From positions 372,001 to 436,000 of the forward strand of contig CAVRBT010000004.1 of the NCBI GenBank assembly GCA_963719275.1: 64,000 nt of DNA, in the 5' to 3' direction. This document shows positions 34,467-41,364 of the stretch, one piece after another. The notes below the pieces were generated by a model, which had not been told where the DNA came from, searched no databases, and saw only the letters and a list, made by a program, of their open reading frames with translations. Source of the DNA: AC-32 sp963719275 (GTDB lineage: Bacteria > Actinomycetota > Thermoleophilia > Gaiellales > Gaiellaceae). Numbering within the stretch: position 1 is the first letter of the stretch; each line of letters begins with the position of its first letter. The position numbers were made by a program, and so were the translations under genes.

Positions 34467-34639
34467 TAGAGAGCAGTCGTCCCCTCGGGCGTCTGGCCCG
34501 CCTTCAGGTGCTCGATCACGTCCGCGAGGTCGGCGATCTCCTGCTCGAGGTCGCGCTGGCGCTCCTCGAGCCGGCGGATCCACTCCTCACGGTTGGGGAA
34601 GCGGCGCCGGCCGCGGCGATGGTGCCTGTGTCCGCACAT
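34466..34639 (-). CDS. Small coiled-coil protein linked to PadR, 57 residues
   Basis: His/Arg-rich N-terminus (MCGHRHHRRGRRRFPNREEW) followed by a heptad-like helix RRLEERQRDLEQEIADLADVIEHL. Similar short coiled-coil proteins accompany PadR regulators in other genomes. GGAGGTGA just upstream of ATG 34639 supports the start. The gene begins right after the padR stop. Function unknown; the basic His-rich end might bind metal or nucleic acid. Confidence 0.7.
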   Translation of the reverse strand: MCGHRHHRRGRRRFPNREEWIRRLEERQRDLEQEIADLADVIEHLKAGQTPEGTTAL

Positions 34640-34641
34640 GT

Positions 34642-35034
34642 TCACCTCCCTTCCTCGTAGCGGTCGAGAAACGTTCCGATCGCCCCCTGCGCGCGGCGCA
34701 GCGCCTCGGCCCACGTGTCGAGGACGCGCCGGCCCTCCTCGGTGAGCTCGTAGGTGCGCTTCGCTGGGCCGGGCAGCTCGTCGCTCCATTCGGAGGCGAC
34801 GAGGCCCTCCTCCTCGAGCGCGCGCAGGAGGCGGTAGAGATTGCCGATGTCCACGCGGCCCTCCGCCCCCAGCTCCGGGAGTCGCTCGAGCAGCTCGTAG
34901 CCGTGCAGCGGCCGCTCGCGCAGGAGCAGGAGCAGCGACGGCTCGACGAAGCGCTCGACCCGCGCCTGGACGTGCCAGTGGCCCGGCCGCAGGAGCCTGC
35001 GGCTACGGGAGCGCGAGTGGTGTCGGCGTGTCAT
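34642..35034 (-). CDS. PadR family transcriptional regulator
   Basis: 130 residues. After a basic His/Arg-rich tail of about 28 residues the PadR winged helix follows: LLLLLRERPLHGYELLERL, RVDIGNLYRLLRALEEEGLVASEW and KRTYELTEEGRRVLDTW, then a short C-terminal dimerisation helix. It is divergent from helD, with 58 bases between, so it may control both itself and helD. A TATACT box lies nine bases ahead of ATG 35034. Confidence 0.9.
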   Translation of the reverse strand: MTRRHHSRSRSRRLLRPGHWHVQARVERFVEPSLLLLLRERPLHGYELLERLPELGAEGRVDIGNLYRLLRALEEEGLVASEWSDELPGPAKRTYELTEEGRRVLDTWAEALRRAQGAIGTFLDRYEEGR

Positions 35035-35043
35035 GTCGCCGTC

Positions 35044-35066
35044 AGTATAGGTAAATCACATATGTA
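35044..35066. promoter_or_regulatory. Possible PadR operator between padR and helD
   Basis: An AT-rich island in GC-rich DNA. TATAGGT and ACATATG form an imperfect inverted repeat spaced by five bases and overlap the padR -10 box (TATACT on the minus strand, 35044-35049). PadR-type operators often contain such ATGT/ACAT half-sites. Confidence 0.35.
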
Positions 35067-35079
35067 GAACGCAGGCGGT

Positions 35080-35085
35080 TAGATT
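35080..35085 (+). promoter_or_regulatory. Putative leaderless -10 box for helD
   Basis: TAGATT followed by seven bases and GTG 35093; no ribosome binding site between. Confidence 0.4.
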
Positions 35086-35092
35086 CAACACC

Positions 35093-37036
35093 GTGGCACA
35101 CCCCGACCTCCCCGCCGAGCAGGCGTACCTCGACGCGGCCTACGACTGCCTCGACCGCATGCGCGAGACGCTCCTGCGCACGGCCTATGCCGGGGCGACC
35201 GAGGAGGCACAGCAGGCGATCGAGGACTGGGCGACCGGCCGCCTGCGCACCTTCGAGGACGCCGAGCGCGGGCTCTGCTTCGGCCGGATCGACGCGGAGG
35301 GAACCGCCGAGTCGCTCTACGTCGGGCGCCGCTGGGTGCACGACGACGCCCGCCGCGCACTCGTCGTAAACTGGCAGGCGCCCGCGGCGCGGCCGTTCTA
35401 CACGGCCACGCCTGTGGCGCCGCACGGCGTGACGCTGCGGCGGCGCTTTCGCACGCGTGGCCGCGAGCTGCTCGACATCAGCGACGAGGCGCTCGAGGGC
35501 TCGCTGGCCGACGCGGCGGCGGTGGACGACTTCCTGCTCGAGGAGCTCGAGCGTGCACGCGACCTGCGCATGCGCGACATCGTCGCGACGATCCAGGCCG
35601 ACCAGTACCGCCTGATCGCCCGCGAGCCGGAGCCGCCGCTCGTGATCCAGGGCGGGCCGGGTACGGGCAAGACCGCGGTCGGGCTCCACCGGGCCTCGTA
35701 CCTGCTCTACACGCACCGCTCGGAGCTGCGGCGGATCCTCGTCGTCGGACCGAATCCCGCCTTCATGGAATACGTCTCGCACGTCCTCCCCGCCCTCGGC
35801 GAGGACAGCGTCGACCAGCGCGCCGTTGCGGAGCTCGTCGAGGGCGCCGAGATCAGCCGCGCCGACCCACTCGAGGTACAGCGCCTGAAGGCAGACACGC
35901 GGCTGGCCGAGGTCGTGCGGCGCGCGGCCGAGCTCGCGTCGGAGGGCGAGCCCCAGGAGCTCGTGGTGCGGCTCGAGGGCCGCTTTGTCGGCGTCGAAGT
36001 GGACGAAGCGGCGGAACTGCTCGAGGAGGCGCGCGCGGAGCTCGGCCTCTCGGCGGCGGCGCGCGAGCGCTTCCGCATGAACGTGCTGCGCCGCTTCTAC
36101 GAGGACTACGGCGTGCGGCTCGGCGGCCAGGCGTTCCGCTCCTTCGAGGAGGTCGAGCGGGCGCTGCGACGCGACGGGCGGCTAACGCGGTTGCTCGATG
36201 CGTCGTGGCCGGCGCCCAAGCCGGAACAGGTCGTGCGGCGGCTGCTCTCCTCGCGCGAGTCGATCGCCGCGGCGGCCGACGGGATCCTCGACGCGGACGA
36301 GCAAGCGCTGCTGCGGCGGGCGCGCAGCGGCTGGAGCGACGCCGACCTGCCGCTCGTCGACGAGGCGCGCGCGATCCTGCACGGCGTCCCGACACGCTAC
36401 GGGCACGTGATTGTCGACGAGGCGCAGGACCTGACGCCGATGCAGCTGCGGATGGTGTCGCGCCGGGCGGCGGGCGCGTTCACGGTCCTCGGCGACATCG
36501 CGCAGGCGACCGGCCCGGTCGGCTACGCGCGCTGGGACGAGCTGCTCCCCCATCTCCCGAGCGGTGACGATGCCGAGGTCGAGGAGCTGCGGCACGCCTA
36601 CCGGGTCCCGCGCGAGATCATGTCGGTGGCGCTCCCGCTGCTGGAGCGCATCGCGCCCGAGGTCGAGCCGCCGCTCGCCTACCGCACCGGCGCGGAGCCG
36701 CCTCGTGTGGTGGAGGCGGAGGAGCCGCTGGGCGCGGCGTTCGACGAGGCGGCGCGCCTGGCGGGCGAGGAAGGCCTGCTGGCGGTGATCGCGCCCGCGT
36801 CGCTGCGCGGCGAGGGCGAGACCGCGTTGTTCGACGAGACACAGATCGCCGTCCTCACCCCACGCGAGGCGAAAGGCATGGAGTTCGACCACGTGATCGT
36901 GGTCGAGCCGGCGCAAATCGTCGAGGAGGCGGTCGAGGGCCAGGGCCTCCGGGAGCTCTACGTCGCGCTCACGCGGCCGACGACGACACTCGTTCTCGTC
37001 CACGCGCGGCCGCTGCCGCCCGACCTGGGCCTGTGA
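35093..37036 (+). CDS. helD: HelD-like RNA polymerase-associated helicase
   Basis: A UvrD-like superfamily 1 ATPase that in mycobacteria and Bacillus removes stalled RNA polymerase from DNA. 647 residues. An N-terminal coiled-coil region (AYLDAAYDCLDRMRETLLR) and the FGRIDAEGTAESLYVGRRWV segment precede Walker A QGGPGTGKTAVGLHRASYLLY near 187. Motif II reads IVDEAQDLTPMQLRMVSRR, motif III FTVLGDIAQATG, and the C-terminal LTPREAKGMEFDHVIVVEP and ELYVALTRPTTTLVLVH are motifs V and VI. It overlaps the next gene as GTGA. Confidence 0.92.
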   Translation: MAHPDLPAEQAYLDAAYDCLDRMRETLLRTAYAGATEEAQQAIEDWATGRLRTFEDAERGLCFGRIDAEGTAESLYVGRRWVHDDARRALVVNWQAPAARPFYTATPVAPHGVTLRRRFRTRGRELLDISDEALEGSLADAAAVDDFLLEELERARDLRMRDIVATIQADQYRLIAREPEPPLVIQGGPGTGKTAVGLHRASYLLYTHRSELRRILVVGPNPAFMEYVSHVLPALGEDSVDQRAVAELVEGAEISRADPLEVQRLKADTRLAEVVRRAAELASEGEPQELVVRLEGRFVGVEVDEAAELLEEARAELGLSAAARERFRMNVLRRFYEDYGVRLGGQAFRSFEEVERALRRDGRLTRLLDASWPAPKPEQVVRRLLSSRESIAAAADGILDADEQALLRRARSGWSDADLPLVDEARAILHGVPTRYGHVIVDEAQDLTPMQLRMVSRRAAGAFTVLGDIAQATGPVGYARWDELLPHLPSGDDAEVEELRHAYRVPREIMSVALPLLERIAPEVEPPLAYRTGAEPPRVVEAEEPLGAAFDEAARLAGEEGLLAVIAPASLRGEGETALFDETQIAVLTPREAKGMEFDHVIVVEPAQIVEEAVEGQGLRELYVALTRPTTTLVLVHARPLPPDLGL

Positions 37037-37905
37037 GCGTGGAGGAGCTGCGGATCGAGCGCGACGGCTTCTCGCTGGCCGCGAGCTACTCGCCGGCCGG
37101 TCCGACTGCGCTCGTCGCGCTACACGGCGCCGGCGAGGGCACGCGCGACTCGCCGTCGCTCCGCCACCTGCACGAGCTCCTGCCGCCGCACGGGATCGGG
37201 ATCGTCACGTTCGACCGGCGCGGCGAGGGCGAGTCCAGCGGAGACGCGACCCGCGGGCGCTTCGAGCTCCAGGTCGACGACGCGCTCGCGGTGCTGCGGG
37301 CGGTCCACGCCGAGCGCGTTGGGCTCTGGGGAATCAGCCAGGGCGGCTGGATCGGCCCGCTCGCGGCGGCGGCGTCGGACGAGGTGGCGTTCCTCGCCCT
37401 GGTGGCCTCGACCGGCGTCACGCCGGCCGAGCAGATGATGTACGCGGTCGAGCGCCAGCTTCGCCTCGCAGGCTACGGCGACGACGTCGTGGAGCGTGCG
37501 CTCGAGCTGCGCCGCCGCTTCGAGCACTGGATCCACACGCGGGCGCCCGAGCCGGACGAGGAGCTCGCGGCCGACCTCTGGGCCGGGCTCGACGAGCCGT
37601 GGTGGGGCCAGGTCTGGCTTCCCCCCACGCTGCTCGACGAGGAGAGCGTGCGGCTCTGGGTCGAGGAGATGGACTTCGACCCGCGGCCGTCGTTCGCGCA
37701 GGTGCGGGTGCCGACGCTGCTCTTCTACGGCGCCGAGGACTCCTGGACACCCGTCGAGCCGAGCGTCGAGGCGTGGCGCGCCGCGGGCGGGTCAGACGTC
37801 GAGATCGTCGTCGTGCCCGGCGCCGAGCACGACCTGACGCTGCCGAACGGCGGCTTCGCGTCCGAGTACGAGCGGCGGCTGGTCGAGTGGCTAACCGGCC
37901 TCTAG
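37033..37905 (+). CDS. Alpha/beta hydrolase
   Basis: 290 residues, no signal peptide. VALHGAGEGTRDSPS supplies the oxyanion loop, FDRRGEGESSGD follows, the nucleophile elbow is LWGISQGGWIG near residue 100, and late LFYGAEDSWTPV and PGAEHDLTLPNGG carry the acid and His. It resembles prolyl/acyl-peptide-hydrolase-like esterases. Start GTG 37033 overlaps the helD stop (GTGA), so the two are co-expressed. Substrate unknown. Confidence 0.85.
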   Translation: MSVEELRIERDGFSLAASYSPAGPTALVALHGAGEGTRDSPSLRHLHELLPPHGIGIVTFDRRGEGESSGDATRGRFELQVDDALAVLRAVHAERVGLWGISQGGWIGPLAAAASDEVAFLALVASTGVTPAEQMMYAVERQLRLAGYGDDVVERALELRRRFEHWIHTRAPEPDEELAADLWAGLDEPWWGQVWLPPTLLDEESVRLWVEEMDFDPRPSFAQVRVPTLLFYGAEDSWTPVEPSVEAWRAAGGSDVEIVVVPGAEHDLTLPNGGFASEYERRLVEWLTGL

Positions 37906-38280
37906 CGCGGCGTAGAGGTTGACCTCGACGCCGTCCGGGTCGCGCAAGAGCGCGTAGCGCTGGCCCCAGAACGCGTCCCACGGCTCCTTCTCGCCCTCAA
38001 AGCCCGCGCCCGTCACGCGTGCGTAGACCTCGTCCACCTCTGCGGGGCTCGAGCACTCGAACGCCAGCGAGACCTGGTTGCCTGTCTGCCGCGACCAGCC
38101 GGGGTCGAAGCTACGCACCGTCTCCTCGGAGTCGAGCATCAGGCGCACACCGCTCGACATGGTCGCCTCCAGGTGGCCTTCGTCCGGTGTCTCGGGCATG
38201 TCCAGCCCCAGCGTCCGGTAGAAGCGAATCGAAGCCGCGATGTCGGAAGCCACGATCCCGATCGCGTTGAGCTCCGGCAC
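37891..38280 (-). CDS. VOC (glyoxalase/bleomycin-resistance fold) family protein
   Basis: 129 residues. IGIVASDIAASIRFYRTLGLDMP, a middle VRLMLDSEE strand, VSLAFECSSPAEVDEVYARVTGAGF and LLRDPDGVEVNLYAAL form the two beta-alpha-beta-beta-beta units. The canonical metal ligands are only partly present, so the reaction cannot be inferred. Start GTG 38280, seven bases after TAGGCT. It overlaps the convergent hydrolase gene by 15 bases. Confidence 0.85.
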   Translation of the reverse strand: MPELNAIGIVASDIAASIRFYRTLGLDMPETPDEGHLEATMSSGVRLMLDSEETVRSFDPGWSRQTGNQVSLAFECSSPAEVDEVYARVTGAGFEGEKEPWDAFWGQRYALLRDPDGVEVNLYAALEAG

Positions 38281-38609
38281 AAGGCCGAGCCTACCTGGGT
38301 GCGAGACGGCGGGGCCTGCCGAAAGCGGGGAGCCGAACGTCTCCTCCTCGCCCCGGTCGGCACAGGCCGCCGTGCCTTCCGCGGCTCCAGCCGTTCGGCT
38401 CACCCGAGAAGTTGATCCCGGACGGTCCGATTTCTTGCCCTGAGCCTGAGCCGATCGTGGCGCCGGGACGATGGAGGAGGAAGCCACTGCGGCTCTCGGA
38501 AACCACCGCCCCGGCACGGCGCCCTTCGAGGGTAGCGCGCCGATCCCTCTGTCGTCGTCCCAGGCGATGGGCCGGAGCGCCAGCGGCCTGGCGGGCCAGG
38601 CGGCAGCCC
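38281..38609. other. Intergenic region without recognised gene
   Basis: 329 bases between the VOC gene start and the dtd stop. It contains the VOC -10 box (TAGGCT, 38288-38293, minus strand). Open frames cross it on both strands, but none has family sequence or a ribosome binding site; codon pattern and composition do not mark a gene. No tRNA-like fold or repeat match to the other families was seen. Confidence 0.5.
38288..38293 (-). promoter_or_regulatory. Putative leaderless -10 box for the VOC gene
   Basis: TAGGCT on the minus strand, seven bases ahead of GTG 38280. Confidence 0.4.
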
Positions 38610-39047
38610 TCAGACGTAGAGCACGATCGTGACCGGGCCGTCGTTGACGAGCTCGACCGCCATACGCGTCCCGAAGCGGCCGGTCTCCACACGCGGGCCG
38701 AGGTGCCGCAGCGCCTCGCAGAACGCCTCGTAGAGCGGCTCTGCCTGATCCGGCGGCGCCGCGTCCGTGAAGCTCGGCCGGTTTCCCTTCGCGGTATTCC
38801 CGAGCAGCGTGAATTGCGAGACGACGAGCGCGTCGCCGCCGACGTCGAGCAGCGAGCGGTCGAAGCGGCCGTTCTCGTCCTCGAAGACCCGGAGCCGCGC
38901 GACCCTGCCGGCCAGGCGCGAGGCAGCGTCGGCGCGGTCCGAGCTCGCGACGCCGAGCAGGACGCAGAGACCGGGCCCGATCTCACCCACGACCTCGGCC
39001 CCGACGCTCACCGACGCGCGCGATACCCGTTGCAGCACAGCCTTCAT
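38610..39047 (-). CDS. dtd: D-aminoacyl-tRNA deacylase
   Basis: Removes D-amino acids from mischarged tRNA. 145 residues, family length. MKAVLQRVSRASVSV at the start, LVVSQFTLLGNTAKGNRPSF near residue 78 and the C-terminal LVNDGPVTIVLYV; the second Gly-cisPro motif that proofreads chirality is in this last part (NDGPVT). Start ATG 39047. Divergent from the pilB-type gene with 30 bases between starts. Confidence 0.95.
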   Translation of the reverse strand: MKAVLQRVSRASVSVGAEVVGEIGPGLCVLLGVASSDRADAASRLAGRVARLRVFEDENGRFDRSLLDVGGDALVVSQFTLLGNTAKGNRPSFTDAAPPDQAEPLYEAFCEALRHLGPRVETGRFGTRMAVELVNDGPVTIVLYV

Positions 39048-39077
39048 GTCCGGCTCGAAAATGACGATACAAGCGGG

Positions 39078-40769
39078 GTGGAAGCGGCCCACCTCCCCTG
39101 GCAGCACCTCGGCTCGCTGCTGATCAACAGCGGCCTGCTCGACGTCGAGCAGGTCAAGCGCGCCTTCGAGGAACAGCAGCTGACCGGCAAGCGGCTCGGC
39201 GAGATCGTCGTCGCGCACGGTTGGATCACGCCACAGGACCTCGCCCGCGCGCTCGCCGAGCAGAACGGGCTCGAATACGTCGACCTCTCGGAGACCGAGC
39301 TCGACCACCAAGTCGCAATGCTCCTTCCCCGGGAGCTCGCCACGCGCTACGAGGCCGTGCCGGTGCGTTTCCTCGCCGACGACCTGCTGCTCGTGGCCGT
39401 CGCCGACCCGACCGACATCGGCCGGGCGGACGACCTGCGCCTGGCGCTCGGCCACAACGTGCGCCTCGCCGTCGCCGAGCCGGGCGACCTCGAGCGGTCG
39501 ATCAAGAAGCTCTACCGGACGCAGATCGAGGTCGTCGAGGCCGCCGAGGAGGCCCCCGAGCTGACCTTCGACCCGATCGCGCAGCGCGAGGACATCGCCG
39601 AGTCGAGCGACGACACCCCCGCGGTCAAACTCGTGCACGCGACGCTCGCCCAGGCGATCGAGGACGGCGCCTCCGACATCCACTTCGAACCACAGGAGGA
39701 GGACATGATCGTCCGCGCCCGGATCGACGGCGTGACGCGGCCGGTCGCACAGATCCCGAAGCAGATGCAGCTCGGCGTCGTCAGCCGGCTGAAGATCATG
39801 GGGAACCTCGACATCGCCGAGCGGCGCGCGCCCCAGGACGGCCGCGTCTCGATCCGCTTCCAGGGCAACCCGCTCGACCTGCGGATCGCGATCATGCCGA
39901 CCACGCACGGCGAGCAGGTCGTGCTTCGGATCATGCACCGCGCGGTCTCGAAGCCCGACCTCGGGGAGCTCGGGATGACCGCGGTCGCGCGCGAGCACTT
40001 CGAGCAGGCGATCCGCCAGCCCTACGGCGCCGTCGTCGTCTGCGGCCCGACGGGCTCGGGCAAGACGACGACCCTCTACACCGCCCTGCACCTCCTCAAC
40101 GACCCGGGCCACGTGATCATGACCATCGAGGACCCGGTCGAAGACCAGATCCGCGGGATCAACCACATCGAGATCTCGCCGAAGAGCGGCCTTACCTTCG
40201 CGCGCGGTCTGCGGACGATCCTGCGCTCCGACCCCGACGTGCTGCTCGTCGGCGAGATCCGCGACGAGGAGACCGCGCGGATCGCGATGCAGGCCGGCAT
40301 GACCGGCCACCTCGTCCTCACCACCGTCCACGCGCACAACGCGGCGAGCGCGATCGAGCGCCTCAAAGACATGGGCGTCGAGCCCGGCCTGCTCGCGAGC
40401 GCCGTCAACTGCATCGTCGCTCAGCGTCTTGCGCGGCGCCTCTGCACGGACTGCCGCGAGTCCTACTGGCCCACCGACGAGGAGCTGGAGGCGATCGGCC
40501 TACTCGAGCAGAAGGGCCAGGTCTACCTCCATCGTCCGAAGGGCTGCGGACGGTGCGGCGGCACCGGGTACAGCGGCCGGGTCGCCCTCTATGAGGTGCT
40601 GCCGGTGACCGGCGAGATCCGAAACCTCGTCGGCGCGTCCACCGACGACATCTTCGAGGCCGCCGTGCGCGGCGGGATGACGACGCTGCGCCAGGACGGC
40701 GTGCGGCTCTGCCTCGAAGGCATCTCCTCGCTGGAGGAGATCCGCCGCGTCACCGGCGACCGAGGCTAG
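39078..40769 (+). CDS. pilB: GspE/PilB-type secretion ATPase, no partner genes nearby
   Basis: Hexameric ATPase that powers type IV pilus or type II secretion-like assembly. 563 residues. N-terminal MshEN-type domain (LGSLLINSGLLDVEQVKRAF, GEIVVAHGWITPQDLARALA), N2 domain with ASDIHFEPQEEDMIVRARIDG, Walker A CGPTGSGKTTTLYTAL near 322, Asp and His boxes (MTIEDPVEDQI, HLVLTTVHAHNAASAIERL), and the tetracysteine zinc site CTDC...CGRC near 460-495. The start is GTG 39078; upstream open frame lacks family sequence and overlaps dtd. No pilC, pilT or prepilin peptidase gene lies near, so partners must be elsewhere. Confidence 0.93.
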   Translation: MEAAHLPWQHLGSLLINSGLLDVEQVKRAFEEQQLTGKRLGEIVVAHGWITPQDLARALAEQNGLEYVDLSETELDHQVAMLLPRELATRYEAVPVRFLADDLLLVAVADPTDIGRADDLRLALGHNVRLAVAEPGDLERSIKKLYRTQIEVVEAAEEAPELTFDPIAQREDIAESSDDTPAVKLVHATLAQAIEDGASDIHFEPQEEDMIVRARIDGVTRPVAQIPKQMQLGVVSRLKIMGNLDIAERRAPQDGRVSIRFQGNPLDLRIAIMPTTHGEQVVLRIMHRAVSKPDLGELGMTAVAREHFEQAIRQPYGAVVVCGPTGSGKTTTLYTALHLLNDPGHVIMTIEDPVEDQIRGINHIEISPKSGLTFARGLRTILRSDPDVLLVGEIRDEETARIAMQAGMTGHLVLTTVHAHNAASAIERLKDMGVEPGLLASAVNCIVAQRLARRLCTDCRESYWPTDEELEAIGLLEQKGQVYLHRPKGCGRCGGTGYSGRVALYEVLPVTGEIRNLVGASTDDIFEAAVRGGMTTLRQDGVRLCLEGISSLEEIRRVTGDRG

Positions 40770-40851
40770 GAGGGCTTGGCGGAACGGTGCACGCCATCGG
40801 GACGAGCAGCGCGGCCCGAGGGCATCGTCACTGTTTCGTCAAGCCCTCCTA
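40768..40851. repeat. Long imperfect inverted repeat after the pilB-type gene
   Basis: Arms begin with a perfect 11-bp match (AGGAGGGCTTG at 40768-40778, inverted at 40841-40851) and continue inward with similarity (CG-AAC-GTG and a later TCGGG). The left arm starts on the pilB stop codon; the right arm ends just before the TPR gene stop. It may be a bidirectional terminator for the two convergent genes or a small palindromic insertion. Confidence 0.6.
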
Positions 40852-40853
40852 AA

Positions 40854-41204
40854 TCAGTCGAGGTCGCGGATGCGCGACTCGTAGTCGGCCTGGCCGGGTC
40901 TCAGCGAGCTGGCGAGCTTGTAGTGCCCGTTCGCCTCGGCCTGGCGACCCTGTTTCTCGAGGCAGCGCCCGAGTGCGTAGTGCGCGTAGTCGTCCACCGG
41001 CGCGAGCTCGAGCATTTTGCGGAACTCCGACGCCGCCTCGTCGTAGCGATGGATGCGGAAGTACGCGATCCCGAGCGCCTCGCGGATCGACGCCTTCTCG
41101 GGCTCGCGGCGCTTCGCCTTCTCCAACGCCACCGTCGCCTGGGCGGCGCGGCCCTTCTTCAGGTGGGCTCGGCCTTGCTGGAAGAGGTCGAAGGTCTCAC
41201 TCAT
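40854..41204 (-). CDS. TPR-repeat protein
   Basis: 116 residues with about three tetratricopeptide repeats (FDLFQQGRAHLKKGRAAQATVALEKAKRREP, ASIREALGIAYFRIHRYDEAASEFRKMLELAP, DYAHYALGRCLEKQGRQAEANGHYKLASSLRP). No signal peptide. ATG 41204. It lies downstream of the transglutaminase gene across a repeat element and may belong to the same unit. Probably a protein-interaction module; partner unknown. Confidence 0.88.
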   Translation of the reverse strand: MSETFDLFQQGRAHLKKGRAAQATVALEKAKRREPEKASIREALGIAYFRIHRYDEAASEFRKMLELAPVDDYAHYALGRCLEKQGRQAEANGHYKLASSLRPGQADYESRIRDLD

Positions 41205-41299
41205 CGCTCGGGTCCAAGTGAAGCGAATGTGCCCGCCGTGGCGAGCACTAGGCCCATTCCTCGAGCGAGGGGCCGCTCGAAGCCAACCCTGGCCGTGCG

Positions 41300-41364
41300 T
41301 CAGACGGCCACGCCGTCAAAGCCGGCATGGCCTCTGTGGTCGGCGCCGCCAAGTCGGCGCCTTA
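41300..41364 (-). repeat. Double-hairpin intergenic repeat, family 1, copy B
   Basis: Starts at the transglutaminase TAA. First hairpin GGCGCCG/CGGCGCC; second hairpin GGCCATGCCG-GCTTTGA-CGGCGTGGCC, a 10-bp stem with one wobble, then GTCTGA. Compared with copy A the stem bases change in pairs, which supports conservation of the fold. Confidence 0.7.

Noticed and set aside
38471..38638. Small plus-strand frame of about 55 codons between the VOC gene and dtd
   Set aside because: No ribosome binding site, no family resemblance and it overlaps the dtd end.
38412..39077. Extended N-terminus of the pilB-type protein
   Set aside because: The open frame continues upstream but overlaps dtd on the other strand and has no family sequence; the MshEN domain begins at 39078.
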